Assembly (NCBI GenBank): GCA_947458275.1
Contig: CANGYR010000005.1
Span: forward strand, 92,773 to 156,772
Direction of reading: 5' to 3'
DNA from: Chitinophagaceae bacterium
Lineage (GTDB): Bacteria > Bacteroidota > Bacteroidia > Chitinophagales > Chitinophagaceae
Length of the DNA stretch: 64,000 bases
Made by a program: the position numbers and the translations under genes. Numbering within the stretch: position 1 is the stretch's first letter; each line of letters begins with the position of its first letter. Under the pieces are notes generated by a model, which saw only the letters and a program-made list of their open reading frames with translations, was not told where the DNA came from and made no database searches. This document shows, piece after piece, positions 1 to 9,947 of the stretch.

Positions 1-1
1 A

Positions 2-88
2 CATGCCGGAGCACTTCGTGAAAAATCTTACATAAAATGGGGTGATAAATTCATCGCCTTTCGGTCATTGATGCAGGTTGTGAACTAA
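2..88 (+). CDS. 3' end of a truncated CDS entering from the left edge (HAGALREKSYIKWGDKFIAFRSLMQVVN*), product unknown
   Basis: Open frame from the window edge to a TAA stop; family not recognised. Confidence 0.35.
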   Translation, partial: HAGALREKSYIKWGDKFIAFRSLMQVVN

Positions 89-321
89 TTGTGCAAAACA
101 AAAAAAGAACCGTTTTTTTGTATTGAAATTTTGTGTATATAGGCCAAAACACAAGCCGGACAAGGTTTTTAAAGAGCACGCTCCGAAATCCGCTCCCACA
201 AAGGATTTCAAAGGATACACTTCGAAATGCGCATTACAACTTATCGATCTTATTTTCTCAGAATGCCCTATTTTAAGGGATTTCAGCCAATTTGCCACAA
301 CCCAAAAAAAATAAAAAAAAT

Positions 322-351
322 TTTGTTGGAAATAAAAACCCTCTATATTTG
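322..351 (+). promoter_or_regulatory. Bacteroidota-type promoter upstream of HU (TTTG ... TATATTTG)
   Basis: TTTG (322-325) and TATATTTG (344-351) match the TTTG/TAnnTTTG consensus at near-normal spacing, about 30 nt upstream of the HU ATG. Confidence 0.5.
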
Positions 352-380
352 TTGTACTTAAAAATTTCAAAACTTTTATT

Positions 381-650
381 ATGAACAAAGCTGAATTAAT
401 CGCAAAAATCGCTGATGATGCCGGCATCACTAAAACTCAGGCAAACGCTACAGTGGATTCTTTCATTGAAGCTGTTACCAAAACTTTGAAAAGCGGTAAC
501 AAAGTTACATTAGTTGGTTTTGGTACATTCTCTGTTACCAAAAGAGCTGCTCGTAACGGTCGTAATCCGCAAACTGGTGCTGTGATCAAAATCAAAGCTA
601 AAAAAGTTGCGAAATTTAAAGCAGGAAAAGAACTATCTGCTAAAATCTAA
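381..650 (+). CDS. HU family DNA-binding protein
   Basis: [21 protein letters not shown]...[19 protein letters not shown]...I is the HU/IHF signature. Confidence 0.96.
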   Translation: MNKAELIAKIADDAGITKTQANATVDSFIEAVTKTLKSGNKVTLVGFGTFSVTKRAARNGRNPQTGAVIKIKAKKVAKFKAGKELSAKI

Positions 651-667
651 TTAGCGGAAAAAAATTA

Positions 668-698
668 AAAGCAAGGCGCATATGCGTCTTGCTTTTTT
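668..698 (+). terminator. Rho-independent terminator after HU
   Basis: AGCAAGGCGCATATGCGTCTTGCTTTTTT hairpin plus T-tract. Confidence 0.8.
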
Positions 699-727
699 AT
701 TATACCTTTGTAAAAATTATTTATACT

Positions 728-859
728 ATGGGACGCGGAGATATCAAAACTAAAAAAGGAAAAATATTTGCAGGAAGTTTCGGTAAAACAAGACCAGCTA
801 AAGTAAATACTGCTGCAAAAGCGGCTCCTGCTAAAAAAGCTGCTGCAAAAAAGAAATAA
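728..859 (+). CDS. 30S ribosomal protein THX-like small basic protein (43 aa)
   Basis: MGRGDIKTKKGKIFAGSFGKTRPAKVNTAAKAAPAKKAAAKKK; MGRGDxKTKKGKI..GSFGKxRP is typical of THX; missed by the ORF track because it is short. Confidence 0.85.
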   Translation: MGRGDIKTKKGKIFAGSFGKTRPAKVNTAAKAAPAKKAAAKKK

Positions 860-888
860 ATTTTATTTTTTGCTGACATTAAAAAAGT

Positions 889-918
889 TTGCCCACGTTT
901 AAAACGTGGGCAAGTTTT
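889..918. terminator. Bidirectional terminator between the THX gene (+) and pdxH (-)
   Basis: TTGCCCACGTTTAAAACGTGGGCAA stem flanked by A- and T-tracts. Confidence 0.8.
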
Positions 919-919
919 T

Positions 920-1558
920 TTATGGGGAAAGGCGTTTAAAAGTCCAGCTGTCTGATTCCTCAAGTGTATACTCAATCCGGTCGTGGAGTCTGCCGGAGCG
1001 CCCTTGCCAGAACTCAATAAGGCTGGGAATAACACGATACCCACCCCAATGCGGAGGGCGTGGTATTTCTTTATTAGAATAGGTTTGTTCCAGCGTTTTA
1101 AATTTCTCTTCCAGCGTCTCTCTTGAATCAATCTCACTCGACTGATCCGATGCCCATGCACCGATTCTGCTGATCATCGGGCGTGAATGAAAATATTCAT
1201 CACTTTCCTTTTCGCTGATTTGTTCTATACCTCCTGTGATACGTACTTGTCTTTCGAGTTCTTTCCAGAAAAAAACAAGACACGCGTTCGGATTTTCTTT
1301 GATGTCGGCGGATTTATGGCTGTTGTAATTGGTAAAAAAAATAAACCCATTATCATCATATCCTTTAAGCAGAACTATTCTTGCAGAGGGAATTCCGGCG
1401 GTATTCGCCGTGGCAAGCGTCATAGCATTCACCTCGTCAATTTGACTGTCAACTGCTTCTCTCCACCACACATCAAATTGTCTGAATGGATTTCTATCAA
1501 CGTCCTTTTCAGATAACGACTGAAGTTTGTAGTCTTTTCTTATATCGGCTATGTTCAT
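920..1558 (-). CDS. pdxH: Pyridoxamine 5'-phosphate oxidase
   Basis: NPFRQFDVWWREAVD..EVNAMTLATAN..PSARIVLLKGYD..GFIFFTNYNSHKS...RPPHWGGYRVIP..EFWQGRSGRLHDR. Confidence 0.96.
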   Translation of the reverse strand: MNIADIRKDYKLQSLSEKDVDRNPFRQFDVWWREAVDSQIDEVNAMTLATANTAGIPSARIVLLKGYDDNGFIFFTNYNSHKSADIKENPNACLVFFWKELERQVRITGGIEQISEKESDEYFHSRPMISRIGAWASDQSSEIDSRETLEEKFKTLEQTYSNKEIPRPPHWGGYRVIPSLIEFWQGRSGRLHDRIEYTLEESDSWTFKRLSP

Positions 1559-2076
1559 TTTGATGACTGATTATGTTCAGAAGAAAGTATTCGGTACTGT
1601 TGCAACTCTTCTTTTAAAAACTGATTGTCCATTTGAATGAGTTCCAAACTGCTCTCCAATTCAGCAATACGACTGTTTAATTGAGCAATATCTTTATACA
1701 CTTTAACAGCCTCGTCCATTTCCTTATATACATCTTCCAGTGCTGATTGGGTGGAGGAGTATTTATCTTTTAACTCGTAATAAGATTTTTCAACAGAAAC
1801 ATTTTGTGTGAGTTCATCTTCCAGCGATTGCTCTCTTTTTAAAGCGCCGGATGCCTGATGTTGAGCATCTTGAAGCTGATGCCGCATCTGTTCCATTTCA
1901 TAAATATTAACCTCCAGTCTGCTTTGAAGTTCAGCAATTTTTTGGGCAGACACTTTCAGAGATGCGAGCTCCTCTTCCTTCACCTGGATAAGGTATTGAA
2001 GGTCTTTCAATTCAAAATGCAACTCCTCATTTTCTTTTATCACATGTTGAAGTAAGTCATCGGATGGAGCAGACAT
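1555..2076 (-). CDS. Coiled-coil hypothetical protein
   Basis: Heptad-rich Glu/Lys/Leu protein; overlaps pdxH by 4 nt (operon-like). Confidence 0.75.
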   Translation of the reverse strand: MSAPSDDLLQHVIKENEELHFELKDLQYLIQVKEEELASLKVSAQKIAELQSRLEVNIYEMEQMRHQLQDAQHQASGALKREQSLEDELTQNVSVEKSYYELKDKYSSTQSALEDVYKEMDEAVKVYKDIAQLNSRIAELESSLELIQMDNQFLKEELQQYRILSSEHNQSSK

Positions 2077-2101
2077 TATTATTGATTGAATTTTTAAAAA
2101 A

Positions 2102-2812
2102 TCAATTTACAAGTGTACCTACTTTTTCTCCGGTTATCACCCTCATTAAATTTCCCGGCTTATTCATGTCAAAAACAATAATAGGCAGGTTGTTTTCCAT
2201 ACAAAGCGTAAATGCAGTCATGTCCATCACACTGAGCTTTTTGGAAATGCAGTCGGCAAACGAAATCTTATTGAATTTTTTTGCAGTGGGATCTTTCTCC
2301 GGATCAGCAGAGTAAATGCCATCCACGCGGGTTCCTTTCAAAATAACATCCGCTTTAATTTCTATTGCTCTTAATGATCCTGCTGTATCTGTAGTAAAAT
2401 AAGGGTTTCCCGTTCCCGCTCCGAAAATAACCACACGGCCTTTTTCCAGATGTCGCATTGCTCTTCTTCTGATATAAGGCTCTGCAATCTGCTCCATTTT
2501 AATGGCACTTTGCAAACGTGTATAAACGCCTGCTTTTTCCAATCCGCTCTGGACAGCCATTCCGTTGATAACCGTAGCCAGCATTCCCATGTAATCTCCT
2601 TGCGCTCTCTCTATACCGGTTTCGGCTTCGTTCATTCCTCTGTAAATATTTCCACCGCCAATAACCAACGCCACCTGTACACCAAGTTCTGTGATTTTCT
2701 TGATGTCTTTTGCATACTGTGCAATGACATTAGAATCAAGTCCGAAATTTTTTTCTCCCATTAAAGATTCTCCTGAAAGTTTTAGCAATACTCGTTTGTA
2801 TTTAGGCAACAT
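2102..2812 (-). CDS. pyrH: UMP kinase
   Basis: [15 protein letters not shown]...[10 protein letters not shown]...[19 protein letters not shown]. Confidence 0.97.
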   Translation of the reverse strand: MLPKYKRVLLKLSGESLMGEKNFGLDSNVIAQYAKDIKKITELGVQVALVIGGGNIYRGMNEAETGIERAQGDYMGMLATVINGMAVQSGLEKAGVYTRLQSAIKMEQIAEPYIRRRAMRHLEKGRVVIFGAGTGNPYFTTDTAGSLRAIEIKADVILKGTRVDGIYSADPEKDPTAKKFNKISFADCISKKLSVMDMTAFTLCMENNLPIIVFDMNKPGNLMRVITGEKVGTLVN

Positions 2813-2863
2813 AGCTGGCGCGATTTATTGTTTTAAGTTAAAAAATTAAGCAATATGCATAAA

Positions 2864-2887
2864 AAAACCCGGTAAATACCGGGTTAA
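2864..2887 (-). terminator. Terminator after tsf
   Basis: AACCCGGTAAATACCGGGTT palindrome; T-rich on the minus strand. Confidence 0.75.
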
Positions 2888-2902
2888 AAATAAAAAAATT
2901 AA

Positions 2903-3724
2903 TTATCCTAAAGCAACTCTTTTAAATTCAATTACTTTCAAATCAGCACTAATGCTTTTCAGATAGTCAGTTACAGATTTATTACTGTCTTTTACGAAAG
3001 GCTGAGCTAGCAGGGTATTGTCCTTGAAGAATTTATTCAATTTTCCGATAGCTATTTTTTCAGCCATTTCAGCCGGTTTGCCTTCTGCCTTAACCATTTC
3101 GATAGCAATTTCTTTCTCTCTGGCAATTACATCTGCAGGGATAGATGTCTCGTCAACAGCCAGCGGATTCATAGCAGCAATTTGCATAGCTAAATCTTTA
3201 CCTGCTTCTTCAGCAATTTCAGTCAGTCCTACCAATACACCCATTCTGTTGGCACCGTGGATATAACTCGAAACATAAGGAGCTTCGATTCTTTCGAATT
3301 TAGACACCTCAATTTTTTCACCGATCGCTGCTAATTTATCATTGATTAAATCAGCCACTTTTGCTCCGTTGATAGAAACATTATTCAATTCATCTACACT
3401 TTTTACATTGTTGGCAATCGCAGCATCAGCAATAGATTGAGCAAAAGCAACAAAGTCAGCATTTTTACTTACGAAATCTGTTTCGCAGCTGATGCACAAA
3501 ACAATACCGGCTTTATTATCCGCAGTTGTTTTAGCTAAAATAACACCTTCTTTTGCTTCACGATCGCTGCGTTTTGCAGCAACTTTTTGTCCTTGTTTAC
3601 GAAGCCAGTCGATAGCGGCTTCAAAATCACCCTGACTTTCAGTCAAAGCTTTACGGCAATCAAGCATACCTGCTCCGGTAGCCTGACGTAATTTATTTAT
3701 ATCTGCAGCAGTTATTGTACTCAT
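2903..3724 (-). CDS. tsf: Translation elongation factor Ts
   Basis: ITAADINKLRQATGAGMLDCRKALTE..GDFEAAIDWLRKQG...CETDFVSKNADF. Confidence 0.98.
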   Translation of the reverse strand: MSTITAADINKLRQATGAGMLDCRKALTESQGDFEAAIDWLRKQGQKVAAKRSDREAKEGVILAKTTADNKAGIVLCISCETDFVSKNADFVAFAQSIADAAIANNVKSVDELNNVSINGAKVADLINDKLAAIGEKIEVSKFERIEAPYVSSYIHGANRMGVLVGLTEIAEEAGKDLAMQIAAMNPLAVDETSIPADVIAREKEIAIEMVKAEGKPAEMAEKIAIGKLNKFFKDNTLLAQPFVKDSNKSVTDYLKSISADLKVIEFKRVALG

Positions 3725-3800
3725 GATAATTAACTCTTTTAAAAGTAATTTTTAAATGGTTTTTTTAAAGCTTTAATCTAAGATTAAACGATAAACATTC

Positions 3801-4667
3801 TTATTTACCCATAGGTTTTCTTCCGGGTCCGGAAGAAGCAACACGACGTTTAGCAGGTGCTCCGCCTCTCCCGCGCTTATTTTTATCATCTCCCGCATCC
3901 AGCTTCTGCTCGAAGCGTGCAGCTTTTGCTTCAGGAGTTTCTTCAACGTCTGATTGATCATCGTCCTCTTTATCAGCCTGGCGCTCTTGCAATCCCTCTG
4001 CAATAGCAGCAGTGATATAATTAACAATGATGGAGATAGATTTAGTAGCATCATCATTTGCAGGAATCGCAAAGTCAACTTTGTTAGGATCGCAGTTGGT
4101 ATCCACCATTCCGAAAGTACCGATGTTTAATCTTTTTGCTTCAGACAAAGCGATGTGCTCATGTCCGATATCAACAAGGAATAACGCAGATGGAACTCGG
4201 CTGATTTGTGCGATACCGCCCAATACCTTTTCCATTTTATCTTTATCTCTGCTTAATGTAAGTCTTTCTTTTTTGGTAAGATTTTCTGCTGTTCCATCTG
4301 CAAGCAATTTTTCAATGCTCTGCATTTTCTTCACGCTCTTACGAACAGTATTAAAGTTGGTCAACATACCACCCAACCAACGCTCTGTAGCGTAAGGCAT
4401 GTTCACTCTTTTAGCACATTCCTGAACAATTTCTTTTGCTTGTTTTTTTGTGGCAACAAACATGACTTTTTTACCGCTGCGCGCAATAGCTTTCAATGCT
4501 GCAGCAGCTTCCTGCAATCCTTCAACCGTTTTGTTCAGGTCGATGATATGAATTCCTTTTTTCTCTGCGAAAATGTAAGGAAGCATTTTAGGATTCCATT
4601 TTTTCTTCAGGTGACCGAAGTGAACACCTGCTTCTAGAAGTTGCTGTTGTAAGGAAGTATTTTCCAT
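3801..4667 (-). CDS. rpsB: 30S ribosomal protein S2
   Basis: LLEAGVHFGHLKKKWNPKMLPYIF...RWLGGMLTNFNTVRKSV...DTNCDPNKVDFAIPANDDA. Confidence 0.98.
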   Translation of the reverse strand: MENTSLQQQLLEAGVHFGHLKKKWNPKMLPYIFAEKKGIHIIDLNKTVEGLQEAAAALKAIARSGKKVMFVATKKQAKEIVQECAKRVNMPYATERWLGGMLTNFNTVRKSVKKMQSIEKLLADGTAENLTKKERLTLSRDKDKMEKVLGGIAQISRVPSALFLVDIGHEHIALSEAKRLNIGTFGMVDTNCDPNKVDFAIPANDDATKSISIIVNYITAAIAEGLQERQADKEDDDQSDVEETPEAKAARFEQKLDAGDDKNKRGRGGAPAKRRVASSGPGRKPMGK

Positions 4668-4701
4668 TATTTATACTTTTTTTATTTTATTTACTTTGAT
4701 T

Positions 4702-4763
4702 GTTTGTGGTTTGTGGTTTATAGTTTGTGGTTGAAACAACTACAAACTACAAACCATAAACAA
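4702..4763. repeat. Large imperfect hairpin of GTTTGTGG/GTTTATAG repeats between rpsB and rpsI
   Basis: gtttgtggtttgtggtttatagtttgtggttg-aaa-caactacaaactacaaaccataaac is self-complementary. Confidence 0.75.
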
Positions 4764-4771
4764 ATATAATT

Positions 4772-5161
4772 TTAACGCTTGCTGAACTGGAAGCTTCTTC
4801 TTGCTTTCTTGCGTCCTGGTTTTTTACGCTCAACAGAACGTGGATCGCGTTTCAGCAAACCTGCTGCTTTCAAAGCCGGGCGATAGTCAGCACTTACTTC
4901 CAGCAAAGCTCTTGAAATAGCTAGCTTGGCCGCTTCTGCCTGGCCTTTAACGCCACCGCCGGTAGCATTTACCTGAATATCAAATTTATCAAGCGCTTCA
5001 GCAATTTTCAGCGGAGCTTCTACTTGATTTTGAAGATATACAAGTGGGAAATATGTTTTATAATCTTTACCGTTTACAGTTATTTTACCCGCGCCTTTAG
5101 AAAGGAAAACACGCGTAACCGCTTCTTTTCTACGGCCAACTGCATTTTTTTGTTTTTCCAT
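4772..5161 (-). CDS. rpsI: 30S ribosomal protein S9
   Basis: AVGRRKEAVTRVFL..GAGKITVNGK..FPL...GGGVKGQAEA..LAISRAL...GLLKRDPRSVERKKPGRKKARRSFQFSKR. Confidence 0.98.
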   Translation of the reverse strand: MEKQKNAVGRRKEAVTRVFLSKGAGKITVNGKDYKTYFPLVYLQNQVEAPLKIAEALDKFDIQVNATGGGVKGQAEAAKLAISRALLEVSADYRPALKAAGLLKRDPRSVERKKPGRKKARRSFQFSKR

Positions 5162-5199
5162 ATTAGTATGTTTTTTCGTCAGTTAAAATGACGGTTGAA

Positions 5200-5655
5200 T
5201 TATTTAATTTTTGTGAAAGTTAGTTCAGCAGGTTGCTGTGCAGTATGTGGGTGTTTATCTCCCGCATATACAAACAACTTCTTGTACATTTTACGTCCAA
5301 GGCGATTTTTAGGCAACATACCTTTAACTGCTCTTTCAATAACAACTTCCGGACGACGCTTCAACAAATCTTTTGCCGCCTCGCCTTTCTGACCACCGGG
5401 GTATCCGCTATAAGTCAGATACTCTTTGTCTTCCATTTTGTTTCCGGTGAATTTTACTTTTTCGGCATTCAATACAATTACAAAATCTCCGCAATCAACG
5501 TGTGGAGTGTAATAGGCTTTGTTCTTACCACGGAGAACGGACGCAATTTTTGCGCACATACGACCAACGGTTTGATTAGTACCGTCTACAACGTACCATT
5601 TACGCTGCACGGTAGCCTCGTTCGCATGTTTAGTGGTGAAATGTAGTTTACTCAT
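5200..5655 (-). CDS. rplM: 50S ribosomal protein L13
   Basis: RKWYVVDGTNQTVGRMCAKIASVLRGKNKAYYTPHVDCGDFVIVLNAEKVKFTGNK. Confidence 0.97.
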   Translation of the reverse strand: MSKLHFTTKHANEATVQRKWYVVDGTNQTVGRMCAKIASVLRGKNKAYYTPHVDCGDFVIVLNAEKVKFTGNKMEDKEYLTYSGYPGGQKGEAAKDLLKRRPEVVIERAVKGMLPKNRLGRKMYKKLFVYAGDKHPHTAQQPAELTFTKIK

Positions 5656-5812
5656 TGTTCTGTTTTTTAAGTGATGCCTCAGCTATCCCTGTGGCAATAA
5701 AATTTTGGAGTGCGAAGGTAGGGGGAATTGATTGTTTTACACAACAATTTAAGCGCAATTTTTTATCGCGCTTTTGTAACTGATTGATTTTCAGTAAAAA
5801 TTTTGAGTTTTT

Positions 5813-7024
5813 TTATCTCCCACATTTATCACTCACTAATATCCCATCTATAAACACCTTACACACATTGGTGACATATTCAAAAGGATCGCCATTATAT
5901 AATACCAGATCGGCATCTTTACCGGGCTCTATACTTCCTACTTTTTTATCAATTCCCAGTAGTTTGGCCGGATTGATGGTAATGGATTTCAATGCCTCAT
6001 CGTATGGAAGTCCGCTTGCCATGGCAATAGCCGCTTCGAACAAAACAATACGGGTTTTGGGAACATACGGCTCAAAGCCGCTTTCAATGCTCACCGAAAT
6101 TCCCGCATTGGTTAATATCAATGCTGTTTCTCTTGACAAATTGACCTTATCTTCCTCTCCCGGCGTCATCGTAGCATGTAAGATGATTTCAGCTTTTGCG
6201 TTTTTAATTTCATCAATAAGTCGGTATGATTCAGCCGCGCCATCTATCACTAGTTTGAATTTAAATTCTTTCGCCAACCGAATGGCATTCATAATGTCTG
6301 TCGATTTATTAGCGGTAATCATTCCTTTGACCTCTCCACTCAGCAATTTAGCCAGAGCATCCATTTTCAAATCCGGTGAAGGTCGCTTGGAACTGTCTTT
6401 ATCATTTAATTTTTTCAGATGCGCCTGCGCTTTTAGCAACTCCGTTCTGATCATCGCCATTTGCTTGGCTTTGGTTCCGGGAGAGGAGAAATTTCCTGAT
6501 ACCGATGGCCCCAGTGTCATAGCAATCATGCTCAAAGGCTGCAGCGTTACACTTTCTACTGTTCCTTTTTTTGTTTTGGCAATCATGGTTTGTCCACTCA
6601 CCAATGCCCCGATGCCATGTCCGGTATGAATGGTGGTAACGCCGTATTCTCGGGCTACTTTAACTAATGTCTCATCGGGGTTGTAGGCATCTATTGCCCT
6701 CAAATCGGGCTGAATGGGAGAAGATTTTTCCAGCTGATCTTGATCAGTGGAAATATTCAACACACCCGACATACCAATGACTGTTCTGGCATCAATCAAT
6801 CCGGGTGTAACCACTTCAGATTCATGAATGGTATAGTTGGCCGGGATGGTAATAGATGTGGCTGTTCCTACTTTTTCAATTTTCCCATCCTTTACCAAAA
6901 TTACTCCATCGCGGAGAGGGCTACCCGAAGCTGTGTGAATGACTTTTGCCTTGATGGCAATCTGCGCCATTAACAAAGCAGGTAGACTGATAATAAATAA
7001 AGTTGAATATATTTTTTTTTGCAT
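5813..7024 (-). CDS. Secreted amidohydrolase family protein
   Basis: Signal peptide; TPGLIDARTVIG..., GSIEPGKDADLVLYNGDPFE C-terminal signature. Confidence 0.88.
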   Translation of the reverse strand: MQKKIYSTLFIISLPALLMAQIAIKAKVIHTASGSPLRDGVILVKDGKIEKVGTATSITIPANYTIHESEVVTPGLIDARTVIGMSGVLNISTDQDQLEKSSPIQPDLRAIDAYNPDETLVKVAREYGVTTIHTGHGIGALVSGQTMIAKTKKGTVESVTLQPLSMIAMTLGPSVSGNFSSPGTKAKQMAMIRTELLKAQAHLKKLNDKDSSKRPSPDLKMDALAKLLSGEVKGMITANKSTDIMNAIRLAKEFKFKLVIDGAAESYRLIDEIKNAKAEIILHATMTPGEEDKVNLSRETALILTNAGISVSIESGFEPYVPKTRIVLFEAAIAMASGLPYDEALKSITINPAKLLGIDKKVGSIEPGKDADLVLYNGDPFEYVTNVCKVFIDGILVSDKCGR

Positions 7025-7056
7025 AATGACTGCTTGGATATTAATAAATGGTATGC

Positions 7057-8364
7057 TTAATTATCGTCAGTTTTGTGATGGTGATACTCAGATCTTTCGT
7101 TGGAATATACATTATACCCACCGAGTAAAAATGTCTTGTCGGCAGGATTAGCAAGGTCGAATCTTTTCACGCCTTCCACCCAGGTCTGTTCCACTTTGGT
7201 GTACACACTGAAAGGATCACCAGAGAGAATAATAAAATCAGCATCCTTCCCTTTTTCCAGCGAACCCACGCGGCTCGACAAATCCAGCATTTTGGCGCCT
7301 GCTGTGGTAAGACCTTCCAGGGCTTTCTCTCTGCTCATGCCTTCTCTGACAGATAATGCTGCAGAGCGAAGAAACAATCTGGAATCGGTGATGCCATCAT
7401 CAGTATGAAAACCTACCAACGCGCCGGCTTTTTCTAAAATGCCTCCTGTAGCCAATGTGAGATTAAGTGCTTCCATTTTTCCGCCGGGCACTTCTATGTT
7501 GATGATTGAACAAGGCACTCCGGCTTTTACAATTTCATCTGCCACCATGGCTCCTTCTGAGATGTGATGTAAAACTATTCTGAAACCAAACTCTTTCGAG
7601 AGTCTGATAGCGGTTAAAATATCATTGGCTTTATGTGAATGAAAATGCACAACCCTTTTGCCACTCAGCACTTCCAGCAGCGGTTCCATGCGTAAATCTC
7701 TTTCGGGCATTTTACTGCTGTCTTTTCCGGCTTTTTCAATTTTCTTTTTGTAAGCCAACGCCTGCATGTAAAGATCTCTGTCCATCGATGCGCTCCTTGC
7801 TCTTGTTCCTGGAAAAGAAGTGTTGTTGCGCATAGAATTGGTCCCGTTGGCCATCTTCATCCCGCCAAACAACCCTTTTTCATTTACAAGCAGCAAATCC
7901 TCCACAATTTTAGCTTCGCGCATTTTTACATAAATCGTTTGTCCGCTCATCAGATGTCCGGATCCCGGCATGATGTTGATGGTGGTGATACCGCCGGCAA
8001 GTGCTTTTTTAAAACCGTCGCTGATTGGATCAATCGCATCAAAGGCACGCGCTTCCGGATTAAGCGCGCTTGAACCATCGCCTCCTTCCGGACCTCCGAG
8101 ATGTGAATGGGTATCTACCAAACCGGGCATGATGATTTTACCGGTAACATCCCTTACTTCTGCATCTTTTGGAATGGAACTAACGTCGTCGGTTACACTA
8201 AGTATTTTTCCTTTCTGAACAATGAGGATGGCATTCTCTATGGGCTTGCCTGCCATTGTATAGATTAATGCCCCGCGAAACGCGATTGGTTTTTCCTGCG
8301 CTTTAATTTGATAAACAAATGAGAGCAAGAGTATCGGAGACAAGATGATTATGCGCATATTCAA
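7057..8364 (-). CDS. Secreted amidohydrolase family protein (tandem paralogue)
   Basis: GKIIMPGLVDTHSHLG..., GSLEKGKDADFIILSGDPF. Confidence 0.9.
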   Translation of the reverse strand: MNMRIIILSPILLLSFVYQIKAQEKPIAFRGALIYTMAGKPIENAILIVQKGKILSVTDDVSSIPKDAEVRDVTGKIIMPGLVDTHSHLGGPEGGDGSSALNPEARAFDAIDPISDGFKKALAGGITTINIMPGSGHLMSGQTIYVKMREAKIVEDLLLVNEKGLFGGMKMANGTNSMRNNTSFPGTRARSASMDRDLYMQALAYKKKIEKAGKDSSKMPERDLRMEPLLEVLSGKRVVHFHSHKANDILTAIRLSKEFGFRIVLHHISEGAMVADEIVKAGVPCSIINIEVPGGKMEALNLTLATGGILEKAGALVGFHTDDGITDSRLFLRSAALSVREGMSREKALEGLTTAGAKMLDLSSRVGSLEKGKDADFIILSGDPFSVYTKVEQTWVEGVKRFDLANPADKTFLLGGYNVYSNERSEYHHHKTDDN

Positions 8365-8552
8365 TATTCTATTGGTTTAAAAGAATTATTTAGTCAAATC
8401 AAATTTCGGATAAATAATAAAGAAACGCGGTAAAATAAATTTATCCAGGGATAATATACTTGGTAAAAATATTTTTTTATATTTGACAAATTGGTTATGT
8501 TTGTTGAGGTTAAGTCATAATATATGAGTTCTTTAATTCAATAAATCCAATT

Positions 8553-8660
8553 ATGAATTACATTATATACAACGTCAACGAAATATTATTGTGGCTCGCG
8601 CAAACAACTCTAAAAAATGCGAGGACTCCGAAAATAGAAAAAAGTAGGAATAAAATTTAA
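8553..8660 (+). CDS. Possible 35-aa small ORF
   Basis: MNYIIYNVNEILLWLAQTTLKNARTPKIEKSRNKI*; a TATATTTG box lies about 75 nt upstream; directly precedes 8673 CDS. Confidence 0.25.
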   Translation: MNYIIYNVNEILLWLAQTTLKNARTPKIEKSRNKI

Positions 8661-8672
8661 AAAGAATATAAA

Positions 8673-8978
8673 ATGAAACATTTATTGATTTTAGCAACTA
8701 TGTTGCTCACTTTTGGATTTGCTAATGCGCAATCAGCTACATTCATTGGAAAATGTAGATTTACGGGACCTCAACCAGGAAAAGGCACTTCGCTTTCGAT
8801 TGGCGGTGACGTTCAATTGTATCATAATGGTAGCTTTAAAAGAACTTCAATTGGTGGTGGTGTAGATTATTACACTGGGGATGGCGATATATGGATAATC
8901 TTCAGAAATCCTAAAGCTAGATCAAAGTATAATTTCAAAACATCTAATGGTAAAGTACAAACTTGTGATGGTTATTAA
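8673..8978 (+). CDS. Small secreted hypothetical protein
   Basis: Clear signal peptide MKHLLILATMLLTFGFANAQ; no recognised family. Confidence 0.65.
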   Translation: MKHLLILATMLLTFGFANAQSATFIGKCRFTGPQPGKGTSLSIGGDVQLYHNGSFKRTSIGGGVDYYTGDGDIWIIFRNPKARSKYNFKTSNGKVQTCDGY

Positions 8979-9108
8979 AAACAGCGCATAACTGCACATT
9001 TATAAATGATTATGTTGTTTTTTGAAATCTCAGAGAATTTATTGATATTATAATTATTACTGGCGATAAACAGAATGCTTAATCAGCCCACGATAATAAA
9101 TAGTTAAA

Positions 9109-9630
9109 TTGTCAAAAAGAAAAATTATCCGGATATCGGCTGCTCTTTTATTTTTATCGCTCACCCTCTATTATTTTTATCCGGAACAAAAACTTCCTGC
9201 AGGTACTCCGATTGACAGATTGGTTGTTTTTAAATCAAAAAGACAATTGCTGGCTTATTCGGGTGGACAACTAATAAAGATTTATAAAATTGCTTTGGGC
9301 AAACAACCAATTGGTAAAAAAGAATGTAAAGATGATAATAAAACCCCTGAAGGCATCTATATTATCAATGACAAAAATCCTAATAGCAACTTTCACAAGA
9401 ACCTGGGTATTTCGTATCCAAAGAATGAAGACATACTTAATTCAAAAAGAAAAGGCAAGCCCGCTGGCGGTGATGTAAAAATCCACGGACTTCATAACAT
9501 GGCTGGATTCATTGGCAAGCTGCATCGATGGGTTGATTGGACTGCCGGCTGCATTGCTGTGACAAATGATGAAATAGACGAACTTTACAATGCAGTAAAA
9601 GTTGGAACTAAAATTGAAATTAATCCTTAG
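9109..9630 (+). CDS. L,D-transpeptidase (YkuD family)
   Basis: KIHGLHNM...DWTAGCIAVTNDEIDELYNAVKVGTKIEI, the YkuD H...T-x-GC motif; TTG start. Confidence 0.88.
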   Translation: MSKRKIIRISAALLFLSLTLYYFYPEQKLPAGTPIDRLVVFKSKRQLLAYSGGQLIKIYKIALGKQPIGKKECKDDNKTPEGIYIINDKNPNSNFHKNLGISYPKNEDILNSKRKGKPAGGDVKIHGLHNMAGFIGKLHRWVDWTAGCIAVTNDEIDELYNAVKVGTKIEINP

Positions 9631-9797
9631 GAAAAAGAATCGTGTCGGCATTCCTAAAAAAACTGGTAAATGCGAACTGACATCAAATCAGGTATATGGG
9701 TTTACATCTGACAACGAAGCTCTTAAACAAAAGTTTAACATTTCGAATTTACAATAATCCCGTCTTTACTGCGTTTACCTATAAAAACGCCGCATCT

Positions 9798-9947
9798 ATG
9801 TCCCTCCAAATAAATAACAACAACGTTTCATCTGTTTTCGGTTACGTAAAAAAGCTTGTACTGAAACTTGTTCACAATCCCGATAACTACCCCATTAAAT
9901 ATTATAAAAAAGGAGCAGAACCTAAAAGAAACTACAGACCAAACTGA
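9798..9947 (+). CDS. Possible small basic protein (49 aa from internal Met; 83 aa in the ORF track)
   Basis: MSLQINNNNVSSVFGYVKKLVLKLVHNPDNYPIKYYKKGAEPKRNYRPN. Confidence 0.35.
   Translation: MSLQINNNNVSSVFGYVKKLVLKLVHNPDNYPIKYYKKGAEPKRNYRPN

Noticed and set aside
65-430. 121-aa minus-strand ORF and overlapping 63-aa plus ORF upstream of HU
   Set aside because: Cover the HU promoter/leader and the HU start; no recognisable family
721-1161. 146-aa minus-strand ORF
   Set aside because: Lies antisense to the THX gene and its terminator and out of frame with pdxH; composition not protein-like
3773-4078. 101-aa minus-strand ORF overlapping rpsB
   Set aside because: Alternative frame within the rpsB 3' end
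5784-6629. 281-aa plus-strand ORF
   Set aside because: Antisense shadow of the amidohydrolase gene at 5813-7024, which has clear family motifs
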